64,000 nt of DNA, from contig OY762939.1 of NCBI GenBank assembly GCA_963666965.1, positions 372,001 to 436,000 on the forward strand, given 5' to 3'. Source of the stretch: Proruminimicrobium sp963666965 (lineage in GTDB: Bacteria; Elusimicrobiota; Endomicrobiia; Endomicrobiales; Endomicrobiaceae). Every line of letters starts with the position of its first letter. Within the stretch, counting starts at the first letter, position 1. Under the pieces are notes generated by a model, which worked only from the letters and a program-made list of their open reading frames with translations, was not told the origin of the DNA and made no database searches. A program made the translations under genes and the position numbers. Of the stretch, positions 24,160 to 32,543 are shown in pieces.

Positions 24160-25246
24160 CAAGCAAGAATTGATTGATATTAAGCTCCAAAATTACATAA
24201 CAAATTTAAATGAACTGTTAGACAGAAAAACAGTTTTAGAGTCTAAGCCGCTTTCGGTTCAAATTTTGTTGACAAATATATGCAATTTAAATTGTATAGT
24301 CTGTAATTTTAAGGATTATCATAACGGGACAATGCTGGATAAAAAGATTATTGAAAATACGCTAAAAAATAATCCTCAGCTTATTACAGTGGAGTGGTCA
24401 GGCGGCGGAGAACCGCTAATGCATCCCGATTTTGAATATTTTATGGATTTGGCGCATTTTCTCGGGATTAAACAAATACTTATAACAAACGGATTGTTGC
24501 TCACAGAAAATATAATTAAAAAAATAGCACAATACGATGTTAATCTTGTATTGTCTGTCGATGGGCATTCAAAAGAAATTTATGAAAAAATAAGAAAAAA
24601 AGCAAATTATGAGACGCTCATAAAAAAAATAAAGATTTTAAATAAATACAGGCAGGAATATAATTCAAAAGGTTTTTTAAGAATATATTATATTGTGTTG
24701 AAGGATAATTATAAACATCTTAATGATATGCTTTATTTTATAAAAGAATATAATATAAATGAGATATTTTTTAAAACAGATTCAACACACAGCGAATTTG
24801 ATATTGTTTCACATGGAACAATTGAAATGAAAGCCGGATTGCAAAAAAATTTAAAAGAAGCTATGTCTTATGCCTCTGAACACGATATTAACTGTATGAT
24901 TGATGAAGGCATGAGGCAAATTTTGAATATGGATTTTTCTGGGCAAAATCAATTAATTGGCGCCGAACCGGAGATAAAAAATGACAGTATTTGTTTAGTA
25001 CCCTGGCAGCAGGTCAGAATATTGCCGAAAGGAGATGTTGTGCCGACATATTTTTGCTCTGTTGTTATCGGCAACATAAATGCAAATACTCTTAATGATT
25101 TATGGAATTCGGATGTAATGGTTGAATATAGAAGAGATATATTAAATTTTAACGATAAAACATGTACAAAACATTGCCATGCAAAAAAAACAACAGCTAA
25201 AACTCACAGCGGCATGGAAAGGTTTTTACATACTTTATTAATATAA
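24149..25246 (+). CDS. Radical SAM protein with SPASM/twitch-like C-terminus
   Basis: A 365-residue radical SAM protein. I chose the ATG at 24149 (MKYNKQEL), which overlaps the preceding gene by 11 bases; a TTG at 24140 would add three residues. Cluster cysteines are 45, 49 and 52 (ICNLNCIVC). VEWSGGGEPLMHPDF is the typical GGEP motif, and VNLVLSVDGHSKEIYEKIR follows. The C-terminal segment has LVPWQQVRILPKGDVVPTYF and cysteines in KTCTKHCHAKK, as in SPASM or twitch domains that hold auxiliary clusters in peptide- or sugar-modifying enzymes. A parS-like site lies inside. The substrate is unknown. Confidence 0.85.
   Translation: MKYNKQELIDIKLQNYITNLNELLDRKTVLESKPLSVQILLTNICNLNCIVCNFKDYHNGTMLDKKIIENTLKNNPQLITVEWSGGGEPLMHPDFEYFMDLAHFLGIKQILITNGLLLTENIIKKIAQYDVNLVLSVDGHSKEIYEKIRKKANYETLIKKIKILNKYRQEYNSKGFLRIYYIVLKDNYKHLNDMLYFIKEYNINEIFFKTDSTHSEFDIVSHGTIEMKAGLQKNLKEAMSYASEHDINCMIDEGMRQILNMDFSGQNQLIGAEPEIKNDSICLVPWQQVRILPKGDVVPTYFCSVVIGNINANTLNDLWNSDVMVEYRRDILNFNDKTCTKHCHAKKTTAKTHSGMERFLHTLLI
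24805..24820 (-). promoter_or_regulatory. parS-like site D
   Basis: Reads TGTTCCATGTGAAACA on the minus strand, one base from the B. subtilis-type site TGTTCCACGTGAAACA. It lies within the SPASM-type radical SAM gene, 442 bases before the parA start. Confidence 0.7.
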
Positions 25247-25261
25247 AACAGAGGTTTGACT

Positions 25262-26038
25262 ATGAGCAAAGTTATAGCGATTGCAAATCAAAAAGGCGGT
25301 GTGGGCAAAACAACAACGGCTATAAATTTAGCCGCAAGTTTAGCGCATCTCGGGCAGGAATGTCTTTTAATCGATATGGACCCGCAATCTAATACAACAA
25401 GCGGTCTTGGAATCGATCAAAATGTTATAAATAAATCTATTTATAATGTTCTGATAGATGAAGTTGCGCTGGAAGACGTTTTAGTTACTACAGAAGTCGA
25501 CTGGCTTGATATAGCGCCGGCCACTGTTGATTTAAGCGGAGCTGAAATAGAGCTTGTCAATCTTGCGCATCGTGAAGAAAAACTTAAAATGGCTTTGGAA
25601 AAGTTTCAAAAAGTTTATAAATACATTATTATAGACTGTCCCCCTTCTTTAGGTTTATTGACAATAAATGCTCTTGTTGCCGCCGATACAGTTATGATTC
25701 CTATGCAATGCGAATTTTTTGCTTTACAAGGTTTGGGTCAGCTTTCAAAAACAATATTTGCGCTGATGCAGCATTACAATCTTGAATTAGAAGGCGTTTT
25801 GTTTACAATGTTTAACAGCCAGACAAATTTATCGCATCAGGTTGCCGAAGAAGTTACTAAACATTTCGGGGATAAAGTATATAAAACAAAAATACCGAGA
25901 ACGGTAAAACTTGCTGAAGCACCCAGTTTCGGCAAACCGATCATGATATATGATAAATCATGCAAAGGAACGGAATCTTATCTTGACCTCGCATGGGAAT
26001 TTTTATCAAAACAAAATTTACCAGAGGAGACAAAATAA
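25262..26038 (+). CDS. parA: Chromosome partitioning ATPase ParA (Soj)
   Basis: ParA is a deviant-Walker ATPase that, with ParB and parS, segregates replication origins. The ATG at 25262 is preceded by AGAGG; an upstream TTG would add two residues. The deviant Walker A motif KGGVGKTT is at residues 11-18, DMDPQSNTTSGLG follows, and YIIIDCPPSLGLLT is the Walker B region. The length of 258 residues is typical of chromosomal Soj-type ParA without an N-terminal HTH. Its stop overlaps the parB start by one base. Four parS-like sites occur within the 3.2 kb upstream. Confidence 0.96.
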   Translation: MSKVIAIANQKGGVGKTTTAINLAASLAHLGQECLLIDMDPQSNTTSGLGIDQNVINKSIYNVLIDEVALEDVLVTTEVDWLDIAPATVDLSGAEIELVNLAHREEKLKMALEKFQKVYKYIIIDCPPSLGLLTINALVAADTVMIPMQCEFFALQGLGQLSKTIFALMQHYNLELEGVLFTMFNSQTNLSHQVAEEVTKHFGDKVYKTKIPRTVKLAEAPSFGKPIMIYDKSCKGTESYLDLAWEFLSKQNLPEETK

Positions 26039-26898
26039 TGTCAAAACAAAAATTGGGAAGAGGCCTTGATGCCATATTATCGCCGCTTACTACAAATAAA
26101 TCTAATGAAACGGCCGGTAATTTCATTAATATAGGAATTAATAAAATAAAGCCGAACAGCCAGCAGCCGCGTAAATTTTTCAATGAAGTGAAACTGCAGG
26201 AACTTGCCGATTCAATCAAAGAAAACGGGCTTATTGAACCTATAATCGTCACAAAATCTATAGTTCCCGGAGAATATGAACTTATTGCCGGTGAAAGAAG
26301 ATTAAGAGCATCAAAGATTGCCGGTCTTAAAGAAATAAAAGCCATAATTTCAAATTCGGCTTCAGACAGAGAAAGGCTTGATCTGGCTCTTGCCGAAAAT
26401 CTTCAGAGAGAAGATTTAAATCCTATAGAGGAAGCGCTTGCTTATAAAAAATATCAGCAGGAATACCAATATACTCAGGATCAGATCTCACAAGTTGTAA
26501 AAAAATCAAGATCTGCCGTAACAAATACGATGAGACTTCTCAATTTACCGTCGGATGTTCAGGATTTGATTTCTGCCGGGAAAATATCGTCAGGTCACGG
26601 GAGAATGCTGGCGGGTATAGAAGATGAACAGAAAATAAGAGAGCTTGTAAATCAAATATTAGAAAACGGCTTAACCGTAAGAGAAATAGAATCAGCAGTT
26701 TCAACAAATAAAAAGGGAAAGATATCTAAAGAACGTTTTTCTGGTCAGGATATTGAAATTGTTAATCTTACTGAAGAACTTCAAAGGCTTTTCGGAACAA
26801 AGGTTGTAATAACAGGAAACGGCAAGAAAGGAAAACTTGTTTTTGAATACTCAAATCTGCAGGAATTGGAAAGAATTGCCATAATGTTGAAAAAATAG
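26038..26898 (+). CDS. parB: Chromosome partitioning protein ParB (Spo0J)
   Basis: ParB is a CTP-dependent clamp that loads at parS and spreads along DNA. I chose the ATG at 26038 (MSKQKLGRGLDAIL), which has GAGGAG upstream and the typical N-terminal LGRGLDALL motif that stimulates ParA. The CTP-binding box AGERRLRASK lies at residues 84-93, and ENLQREDLNPIEEALAY plus VVKKSRSAVTNTMRLLNLP form the helix-turn-helix DNA-binding part. The length of 286 residues is normal. The residues that contact parS should be checked against the variant CATG sites upstream. Confidence 0.96.
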   Translation: MSKQKLGRGLDAILSPLTTNKSNETAGNFINIGINKIKPNSQQPRKFFNEVKLQELADSIKENGLIEPIIVTKSIVPGEYELIAGERRLRASKIAGLKEIKAIISNSASDRERLDLALAENLQREDLNPIEEALAYKKYQQEYQYTQDQISQVVKKSRSAVTNTMRLLNLPSDVQDLISAGKISSGHGRMLAGIEDEQKIRELVNQILENGLTVREIESAVSTNKKGKISKERFSGQDIEIVNLTEELQRLFGTKVVITGNGKKGKLVFEYSNLQELERIAIMLKK

Positions 26899-26906
26899 GC
26901 AGTGAT

Positions 26907-26915
26907 TGTGTATAA
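26907..26915 (-). promoter_or_regulatory. DnaA box candidate
   Basis: Reads TTATACACA on the minus strand, fitting TTWTNCACA, just after parB. Confidence 0.45.
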
Positions 26916-27040
26916 ACTGCCATAAATATCAATAATATGTTAAGTTTTTATGAATAATCTAATCAAAAAACATTTGAAAAATAAAACACTTTTATAATTG
27001 ATAACAAAAAACATAAAAAAAATTAAATTTGTTGACAAGT

Positions 27041-27049
27041 TGTGGATAA
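27041..27049 (-). promoter_or_regulatory. DnaA box, perfect match
   Basis: Reads TTATCCACA on the minus strand, the classical R-type DnaA box, 56 bases before the helicase gene. It could be part of an origin or a DnaA-controlled promoter. Confidence 0.6.
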
Positions 27050-27104
27050 CGTTAAAAAACAAGAAAAAAGCACTGTAAAATAAAAAATAATACGGATTCA
27101 ATAA

Positions 27105-28424
27105 ATGATAATAGAATTAAATGAAGATTTCATAAGAGCTCAAGAATTAATAGCTCAAACTAATGATAATATTTTTATTACTGGCAAAGCCGGTACAGGC
27201 AAAACTACATTTCTTAAAGAATGTATAAGAAAAAGCTCTAAAATGACCGTAGTACTTGCCCCGACAGGTGTTGCTGCTTTAAATGCGGGCGGAGAAACAA
27301 TCCATTCTTTTTTTAAATTTAAAACAGATATTACTCTTGCCAAAGTATCAAAAAAGAAAAACAGTACAATGTATAAAGAGATAGATACCGTTGTCATAGA
27401 TGAGGCGTCAATGCTCAGAGCAGATTTGCTCGACTGTATCGACAAATTTTTACGCCTTAACGGAAAATTCTCAAAACTTCCGTTTGGCGGAGTTCAAATG
27501 GTGTTTATAGGTGATTTGCACCAGTTGCCGCCTGTTGTAACCGAGGACGAACAATATCTTTTTAAAGGTTATTACGACAGTCCTTATTTTTTCAGCGCAA
27601 AAAGTCTTCAGGAAACATTCTGCCATATTATTGAATTTAAAAAAATATACAGACACGTCGATAACGACTTTATAGATGTTTTAAATGCGGTCAGAAATAA
27701 TCAGGTCAGCGACAAAACCATGGAAATTTTAAATAAAAGAGTAGGCAAAAACTTTACGGGCAAAAAACTTTCAGTCTATTTGACTACTACAAATAAATTT
27801 GCCGAAGCTTATAATGAAAAATATCTAAGGCAGCTGCCCGGAGAAGAGAAAAATTTTACCGCTGAAACGGAAGACGTGGAAAATATGAAGGCTTTCCCCG
27901 CCAATTACGAGCTTAAATTAAAACCCGGCGCCCAGATAATGATGCTTAACAATGATTCCAAAAACAGATGGGTTAACGGCACGCTCGGCGTTATAACATC
28001 GATAGAAAAATCCTTAAAAACAGATACGGATATTGTATTTGTCCGTCTTGAAAACGGAAAAACAGAGCCTGTCGAACCTTATAAGTGGGAGCTTTTCAAA
28101 TACAAATGGAATGAAGATTTAAAACAGATAGATACGGAAAAAAAGGGTTCATTTTCGCAGTATCCCATGAAACTTGCCTGGGCTGTTACAATACATAAAA
28201 GCCAGGGCAAAACATTTGACAATGTAATGATTGATCTCGGCTGGGGCGCTTTTGCGCACGGGCAGCTTTATGTTGCACTGAGCAGATGCAAAACGATGGA
28301 CGGCATAAGTTTAATAAGGCCCGTAAAAAAATCAGATGTTCTTGTGGACGATAAAATAGGAGAACTTCTGAAAAAACGTGAAAGAATAAATTATTTGACG
28401 GATCCTAAATGCAGGCTTGTATAA
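27105..28424 (+). CDS. Pif1-family DNA helicase
   Basis: A 439-residue superfamily 1B helicase of the Pif1/RecD-like type. Walker A is GKAGTGKTT at residues 27-35, followed by VLAPTGVAALNAGG (motif Ia), VVIDEASMLRADLLD (motif II), VFIGDLHQLPPV (motif III) and, near the C-terminus, AVTIHKSQGKTFDNV and YVALSRCKTMDGI (motifs V and VI). Bacterial Pif1 enzymes are 5'-3' helicases that unwind G-quadruplexes and forked DNA. It stands alone after parAB, and its upstream gap contains DnaA boxes. An ATG start with a poor ribosome binding site was used. Confidence 0.88.
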   Translation: MIIELNEDFIRAQELIAQTNDNIFITGKAGTGKTTFLKECIRKSSKMTVVLAPTGVAALNAGGETIHSFFKFKTDITLAKVSKKKNSTMYKEIDTVVIDEASMLRADLLDCIDKFLRLNGKFSKLPFGGVQMVFIGDLHQLPPVVTEDEQYLFKGYYDSPYFFSAKSLQETFCHIIEFKKIYRHVDNDFIDVLNAVRNNQVSDKTMEILNKRVGKNFTGKKLSVYLTTTNKFAEAYNEKYLRQLPGEEKNFTAETEDVENMKAFPANYELKLKPGAQIMMLNNDSKNRWVNGTLGVITSIEKSLKTDTDIVFVRLENGKTEPVEPYKWELFKYKWNEDLKQIDTEKKGSFSQYPMKLAWAVTIHKSQGKTFDNVMIDLGWGAFAHGQLYVALSRCKTMDGISLIRPVKKSDVLVDDKIGELLKKRERINYLTDPKCRLV

Positions 28425-28446
28425 AATTTTATTTTCAAGAGGCAGA

Positions 28447-29658
28447 ATGTTTGGGGTGCTTTTTAATAAAAAAACAAAACGGGAACAAAAATTTTTAGAA
28501 GATAAAATTCTAAAAAATAAATGCAGACTGGCTCTTTTTGGAGACGGTGTTTTTTTAGAAAAGACATTTGAATATCTTTCATCCAAAAAAATAATTCCCA
28601 AAGCTTTTTGCGCAATCGAACAAAAATCCGATTTATTAAATATCAAACAAATAGCCGCAGGCGATCTTAAAAAATATACTGTTGTTATATGCTGTCCGAA
28701 CAGTCTTTTTAAAAAAGCCGAGCAAATTGTTTTAAAATCAGGCTGCAAAAACTATATTTTTTATTACGATTGTTTTTATAATATAGATTCTCTTTGTGCA
28801 GACGATTACGGGAAATATTTTCAGATTGCATTTCCGGCTTTTTATAATCTGTGCGTCAATTATCAGTTTACGGCGCCTCACGGCATAAAAATACTGCCTT
28901 ATCTTGAACTTGTAATAACCGAAAAATGCAGTTTAAAATGCAAAAACTGCGCAAATCTTATGCAGTATTATAAAAATCCCGCTCATGAAAATTTAAACAA
29001 ACAGATAAAAGCGCTTAAAAATATTATTAAGTGTTACGATCAGATCAATATTCTGCGTCTGATAGGAGGAGAACCTCTTCTTAACAGCCAGATATGCTCC
29101 TATATTAAAAAAATATGCGGTTCAAAATTGAAAAATAAAATAAAAGCCGTCGAGATAATAACAAACGGAACGGCAGTACCCGATAAACAGCTTGTTTCTT
29201 TAATGAAAAAATATCAAATTATTTTTACGGTATCAGATTATAACCTTAAAGCAAGCAGATTGAACGTCATTGTCAGGCAGTCATTGAAAGAAGAATACTT
29301 TTTAGCCGTTGCCGCAGGCGCCTGGATTAAATGCGGCTCAATTAAAGACAGAGGCGAGAAAACGGCGGTTTTAAATTTCATCAATTGTTTCATAAAAAAT
29401 TTCAATACCGTTAAAAACGGCCGCTTTTATATCTGTCCTTTTGCGGCGCATGCGCTGTCGCTTCAGGCAGTTCCTTCTTCTTTTGACGAGTCCGTCAATT
29501 TAATAAATAATAAAAAAATACTAAAGGATTTAGATTTTTTAAAAAGCAAAAAATATTTAAAAGTATGCCGTTACTGTCATATAGAAAATATGAAAATGAA
29601 ATCGGCAAAACCTGCCGAACAAATAAAACATGCGCTGTCATATAAGGTTTGCATATGA
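28447..29658 (+). CDS. Radical SAM protein with N-terminal Rossmann-like domain
   Basis: A 403-residue protein and the first gene of a coupled operon reaching 38534. I chose the ATG at 28447 because AAGAGG lies just upstream; the open frame extends to a TTG at 28417 overlapping the helicase gene. Residues 1-140 look like a nucleotide- or sugar-binding Rossmann fold (LALFGDGVFLEKTFEYL). The radical SAM core has cysteines 161, 165 and 168 (KCSLKCKNC) and ILRLIGGEPLLNSQI. Cysteines in VCRYCHIE near the end may bind an auxiliary cluster. Similar architectures occur in polysaccharide loci. The substrate is unknown. Its stop overlaps the next start (ATGA). Confidence 0.8.
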   Translation: MFGVLFNKKTKREQKFLEDKILKNKCRLALFGDGVFLEKTFEYLSSKKIIPKAFCAIEQKSDLLNIKQIAAGDLKKYTVVICCPNSLFKKAEQIVLKSGCKNYIFYYDCFYNIDSLCADDYGKYFQIAFPAFYNLCVNYQFTAPHGIKILPYLELVITEKCSLKCKNCANLMQYYKNPAHENLNKQIKALKNIIKCYDQINILRLIGGEPLLNSQICSYIKKICGSKLKNKIKAVEIITNGTAVPDKQLVSLMKKYQIIFTVSDYNLKASRLNVIVRQSLKEEYFLAVAAGAWIKCGSIKDRGEKTAVLNFINCFIKNFNTVKNGRFYICPFAAHALSLQAVPSSFDESVNLINNKKILKDLDFLKSKKYLKVCRYCHIENMKMKSAKPAEQIKHALSYKVCI

Positions 29659-30602
29659 ACCATAAAAATAAAGCTCCTATATTTTCGGTAATAATGCCTG
29701 TATACAATAAAGAGAAATATGTCACAAGAGCCGTTAAGTCTGTTCTTTCGCAGAATTTTGAAGATTTTGAATTGATAATAATTGACGACGGATCTACGGA
29801 CGGGAGCATAAGTGAAATAAGGAAGATAAAAGATAAAAGGATAAGGATATACAGTTTAAAAAGAAACCGCGGAGCAAGTTACGCAAGAAATGCCGGGATA
29901 AAGAAAGCGAAAGGCGATTATATAACTTTTCTAGACGCCGATGACGAATATCTTAACGGTTTTTTAGAAGAAATAAACAGACTTATAAAAAAATACAAAG
30001 GATTTAAATTTTTTGCGGCTTCATTTTTGTTTGTCGATAAAAAAGGCGTTAAAACCCATAAAAGATTCGGCTTTAAAAAAGATCTTGCGATAAAAAACGT
30101 AATGCTTAAAATGATAAATTATAAATTCTTCTTTCATATTTCAAGCATAGCGGTCGCAAAAAGGGTCTTTGACGATATAGGTCTGTTTCAAAGTTCTTAT
30201 AAAGGCGGCGCGGTAAACAGCGTAATAAGCGAAGATTCCGATTTATATTTGAGAATATCCGAAAAATATAAATTGGCATATTCAAATAAGCCCGGCTGTG
30301 TTTATTACAGAAATATTGCCGGCAGCGTTACAAACAGCACCGATAAAAAAATCAATATCGATTATTCGTTTTATGAAAAAACGCTCATTGATTTTATAAA
30401 TGCATCAAAAAACAAGGCTGAAAAAACGGCATTAGGCAGACTTCTAAACCAGCTTTACGAAAAAGTCGCCATACGTTTTCTTGAAAGAGGAGAATACAGG
30501 AAAGCTTACAAAGTTTTGTCAAAAAGCGTTGCTAAAAGCAAAAGATTTTATAAAATAAAAGCGTTAATAAAAAAATCTGAAATTTTAAAAAGATTATCTT
30601 AA
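29655..30602 (+). CDS. Glycosyltransferase family 2, copy 1
   Basis: A 315-residue inverting GT-A glycosyltransferase. The ATG at 29655 overlaps the previous stop by four bases. Its N-terminus carries FSVIMPVYNKEKYVTRAV, LIIIDDGSTDGS and ITFLDADDEYL (the DxD-type metal-binding region), all classical GT2. The acceptor-binding part includes ISEDSDLYLRISEKYKLAY, with an ED-type catalytic region. It would transfer a sugar from a nucleotide donor; which sugar is unknown. Bases 29670-29963 are almost identical to the second GT2 gene 2 kb downstream, whereas the C-terminal halves are clearly different, suggesting the same donor but different acceptors. Confidence 0.9.
   Translation: MNHKNKAPIFSVIMPVYNKEKYVTRAVKSVLSQNFEDFELIIIDDGSTDGSISEIRKIKDKRIRIYSLKRNRGASYARNAGIKKAKGDYITFLDADDEYLNGFLEEINRLIKKYKGFKFFAASFLFVDKKGVKTHKRFGFKKDLAIKNVMLKMINYKFFFHISSIAVAKRVFDDIGLFQSSYKGGAVNSVISEDSDLYLRISEKYKLAYSNKPGCVYYRNIAGSVTNSTDKKINIDYSFYEKTLIDFINASKNKAEKTALGRLLNQLYEKVAIRFLERGEYRKAYKVLSKSVAKSKRFYKIKALIKKSEILKRLS
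29670..29963 (+). repeat. 294-bp near-identical direct repeat, copy 1
   Basis: Matches 31629-31922 with a single difference (T at 29813 versus C at 31772), which is silent. It spans the N-terminal donor-binding half of the GT2 domain. Outside it the two genes diverge at once. Confidence 0.92.
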
Positions 30603-30603
30603 A

Positions 30604-31626
30604 ATGTTAAAAAAAATAATGCAGGACAAAAAACTAAAGAATCTGATTTTAAACGAGCGTGAAACGGCCGAAGGCAAAATTATTTTGGATTCCTATCCGC
30701 GCCAGATTCACATTCTTTTAAATTCAGAATGCAATTTAAAATGCATAATGTGCGGCGTAAGAGGCGGCAAATATAAACTATCAGATGCAAAATTTAAAGA
30801 ACTTATAAAGCTTATGCCGTATCTTCAGCTTCTGATATTGCAGGGCGGCGAAGTTTTTCTTGATAAAAGAATAAATACGATTTTAAAACAAGCCGTAAAA
30901 CATAAAGTTAAAGTTGATTTATTTACCAACGGCCTTTTAATAAATAAAAAGACCGCCGAAATGATAGCCGAAGGCAATATCAATCTTATTTTTTCAATAG
31001 ATTCTCCTTTTAAAGAAGATTACCAGGCCATAAGACAGGGCTCTGATTTTGAAAAATTAAAAGAGAACATAAACTTTTTTAATAAAGTGAAAAAACAGAA
31101 AAAATCGCAAGTCCAAACGGCGGTAAATATGGTTGTCATGAAAAGAAACTATAAACAGATAGGCGAAATGATAAAATTTGCCTCGTGCCATAAATTTGAT
31201 ACTCTCATACTTTCTGCCGTTACAGGCAGTCTCCCGCACAAATCTGAAAATTTTTTTGACGGTATCCGCGATAAAAAAATAATAAAAGAATTAAATGAAG
31301 CAATGCCTTTATATGAAAAACAGGCTTCCGCGGCTGGAATACATCTTTTTAATCATATGCCTTTAAGCGCCGAAAAACAAAACAAAAAGCAAAGCCGGAA
31401 TTCTTTCTGTAAAATTCCGTTTTTAAGGATATCAATAGACGATAAATTTTATTCTCCGGACTGCCGGTGCCCAGATAAGCTGGAAAATAAAAAATATGAT
31501 TCAATACTTGAAATGTGGAACGGTCCGGCAATGATAAATTACAGAAAAAAAGTTTTGAATGTAAAAAAGCCGAAAGGGTTTTGCCGCACTTGTTTTCAAA
31601 ACCAAAAACACGGAGTTTGCCAGTGA
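30604..31626 (+). CDS. Radical SAM/SPASM-like protein
   Basis: A 340-residue radical SAM protein located between the two GT2 copies. Cluster cysteines are 43, 47 and 50 (SECNLKCIMC), followed by LILQGGEVFLDKRI (GGE motif) and INLIFSIDSPFKEDYQAIR. The C-terminal region contains cysteines in FCKIPFLRISIDDKFYSPDCRC and GFCRTCFQNQKHGVC, consistent with a SPASM-type auxiliary cluster domain, which is typical of enzymes modifying peptides or sugars. It starts one base after the first GT2 gene and ends overlapping the second. The substrate is unknown. Confidence 0.85.
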   Translation: MLKKIMQDKKLKNLILNERETAEGKIILDSYPRQIHILLNSECNLKCIMCGVRGGKYKLSDAKFKELIKLMPYLQLLILQGGEVFLDKRINTILKQAVKHKVKVDLFTNGLLINKKTAEMIAEGNINLIFSIDSPFKEDYQAIRQGSDFEKLKENINFFNKVKKQKKSQVQTAVNMVVMKRNYKQIGEMIKFASCHKFDTLILSAVTGSLPHKSENFFDGIRDKKIIKELNEAMPLYEKQASAAGIHLFNHMPLSAEKQNKKQSRNSFCKIPFLRISIDDKFYSPDCRCPDKLENKKYDSILEMWNGPAMINYRKKVLNVKKPKGFCRTCFQNQKHGVCQ

Positions 31627-32543
31627 AAAAAGCTCCTATATTTTCGGTAATAATGCCTGTATACAATAAAGAGAAATATGTCACAAGAGCCGTTAAGTCT
31701 GTTCTTTCGCAGAATTTTGAAGATTTTGAATTGATAATAATTGACGACGGATCTACGGACGGGAGCATAAGCGAAATAAGGAAGATAAAAGATAAAAGGA
31801 TAAGGATATACAGTTTAAAAAGAAACCGCGGAGCAAGTTACGCAAGAAATGCCGGGATAAAGAAAGCGAAAGGCGATTATATAACTTTTCTAGACGCCGA
31901 TGACGAATATCTTAACGGTTTTCTTAAAAACATTTATGCCGTTACGCGCAAATACAAAGAAATTAAATTTTTTGCCGCAGCTTATAAAAAAGTATTAAGC
32001 AGTAAAAAAACCGAAATAAAAAGTCTCGGCAAAAAAAACGATTTTATAGTTAAAAATTTTTTACAGGCGGTTTCAAAAAACAATTTTTTCGTGCATATAT
32101 CGTCTGTTGCCGTTCATAAAAGCGTTTTTAAAAAAACAGGCCTTTTCGGAACTGCCGCAATATCACGCTTCAAAACTAATGCCTACGGAGAAGATTTTGA
32201 TATGTGGCTTCGCATAGCTTCCAAGTTCAAACTTTGTTACAGTAACAAACCGGGCAGCATATATTATAAAAACACCGGCTCAAATATTACTTTAGACAAA
32301 CAACACGGTTACAACTCGAGCCCTTATGAAAAAACGCTTGTCAAATTTATAAAGACGGCCGAGCCGGGCGAAAAGAAAATATACCAAGCTCTGCTTGAAA
32401 AATTATATAAAAGAACAGCTCTCCAGCACGCTCTTACGGGCAGTTTTAAAAAAGCCGAACAATTGACCGGCGGCAAAATGAAAAACGATAAAATAAAAAA
32501 ACTTATAAGTAAAATTAAAGCAATAAAGAGGCTGACCGTTTGA
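31623..32543 (+). CDS. Glycosyltransferase family 2, copy 2
   Basis: A 306-residue GT2 enzyme. I chose a GTG start at 31623 that overlaps the preceding stop (GTGA); it gives MKKAPIFSVIMP, aligning with copy 1. The longer frame upstream runs inside the radical SAM gene. Motifs are as in copy 1 (LIIIDDGSTDGS, ITFLDADDEYL), with AYGEDFDMWLRIASKFKL in the acceptor half. Its first 100 residues are essentially identical to copy 1 in DNA, and the rest is divergent. It probably adds a second residue from the same donor to a different acceptor in the same glycan. Confidence 0.9.
   Translation: MKKAPIFSVIMPVYNKEKYVTRAVKSVLSQNFEDFELIIIDDGSTDGSISEIRKIKDKRIRIYSLKRNRGASYARNAGIKKAKGDYITFLDADDEYLNGFLKNIYAVTRKYKEIKFFAAAYKKVLSSKKTEIKSLGKKNDFIVKNFLQAVSKNNFFVHISSVAVHKSVFKKTGLFGTAAISRFKTNAYGEDFDMWLRIASKFKLCYSNKPGSIYYKNTGSNITLDKQHGYNSSPYEKTLVKFIKTAEPGEKKIYQALLEKLYKRTALQHALTGSFKKAEQLTGGKMKNDKIKKLISKIKAIKRLTV
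31629..31922 (+). repeat. 294-bp near-identical direct repeat, copy 2
   Basis: Partner of 29670-29963, offset 1959 bases, with one silent difference. As a direct repeat it could recombine and delete the intervening radical SAM gene. Confidence 0.92.

Larger units (their letters stand above)
26899..27104. other. AT-rich gap after parB with DnaA boxes, alternative oriC candidate
   Basis: A 206-base gap with no gene and very high A+T content. It contains a perfect DnaA box TTATCCACA (27041-27049, minus strand) and a second consensus match TTATACACA (26907-26915, minus strand), with long A/T runs between them. It also serves as the upstream region of the helicase gene. No terminator hairpin after parB was seen. 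Confidence 0.4.

Noticed and set aside
31349..31768. Minus-strand frame whose N-terminus repeats another at 29495-29809
   Set aside because: Both are antisense to the 294-bp GT2 repeat, so the identity comes from the duplication and not from real genes.
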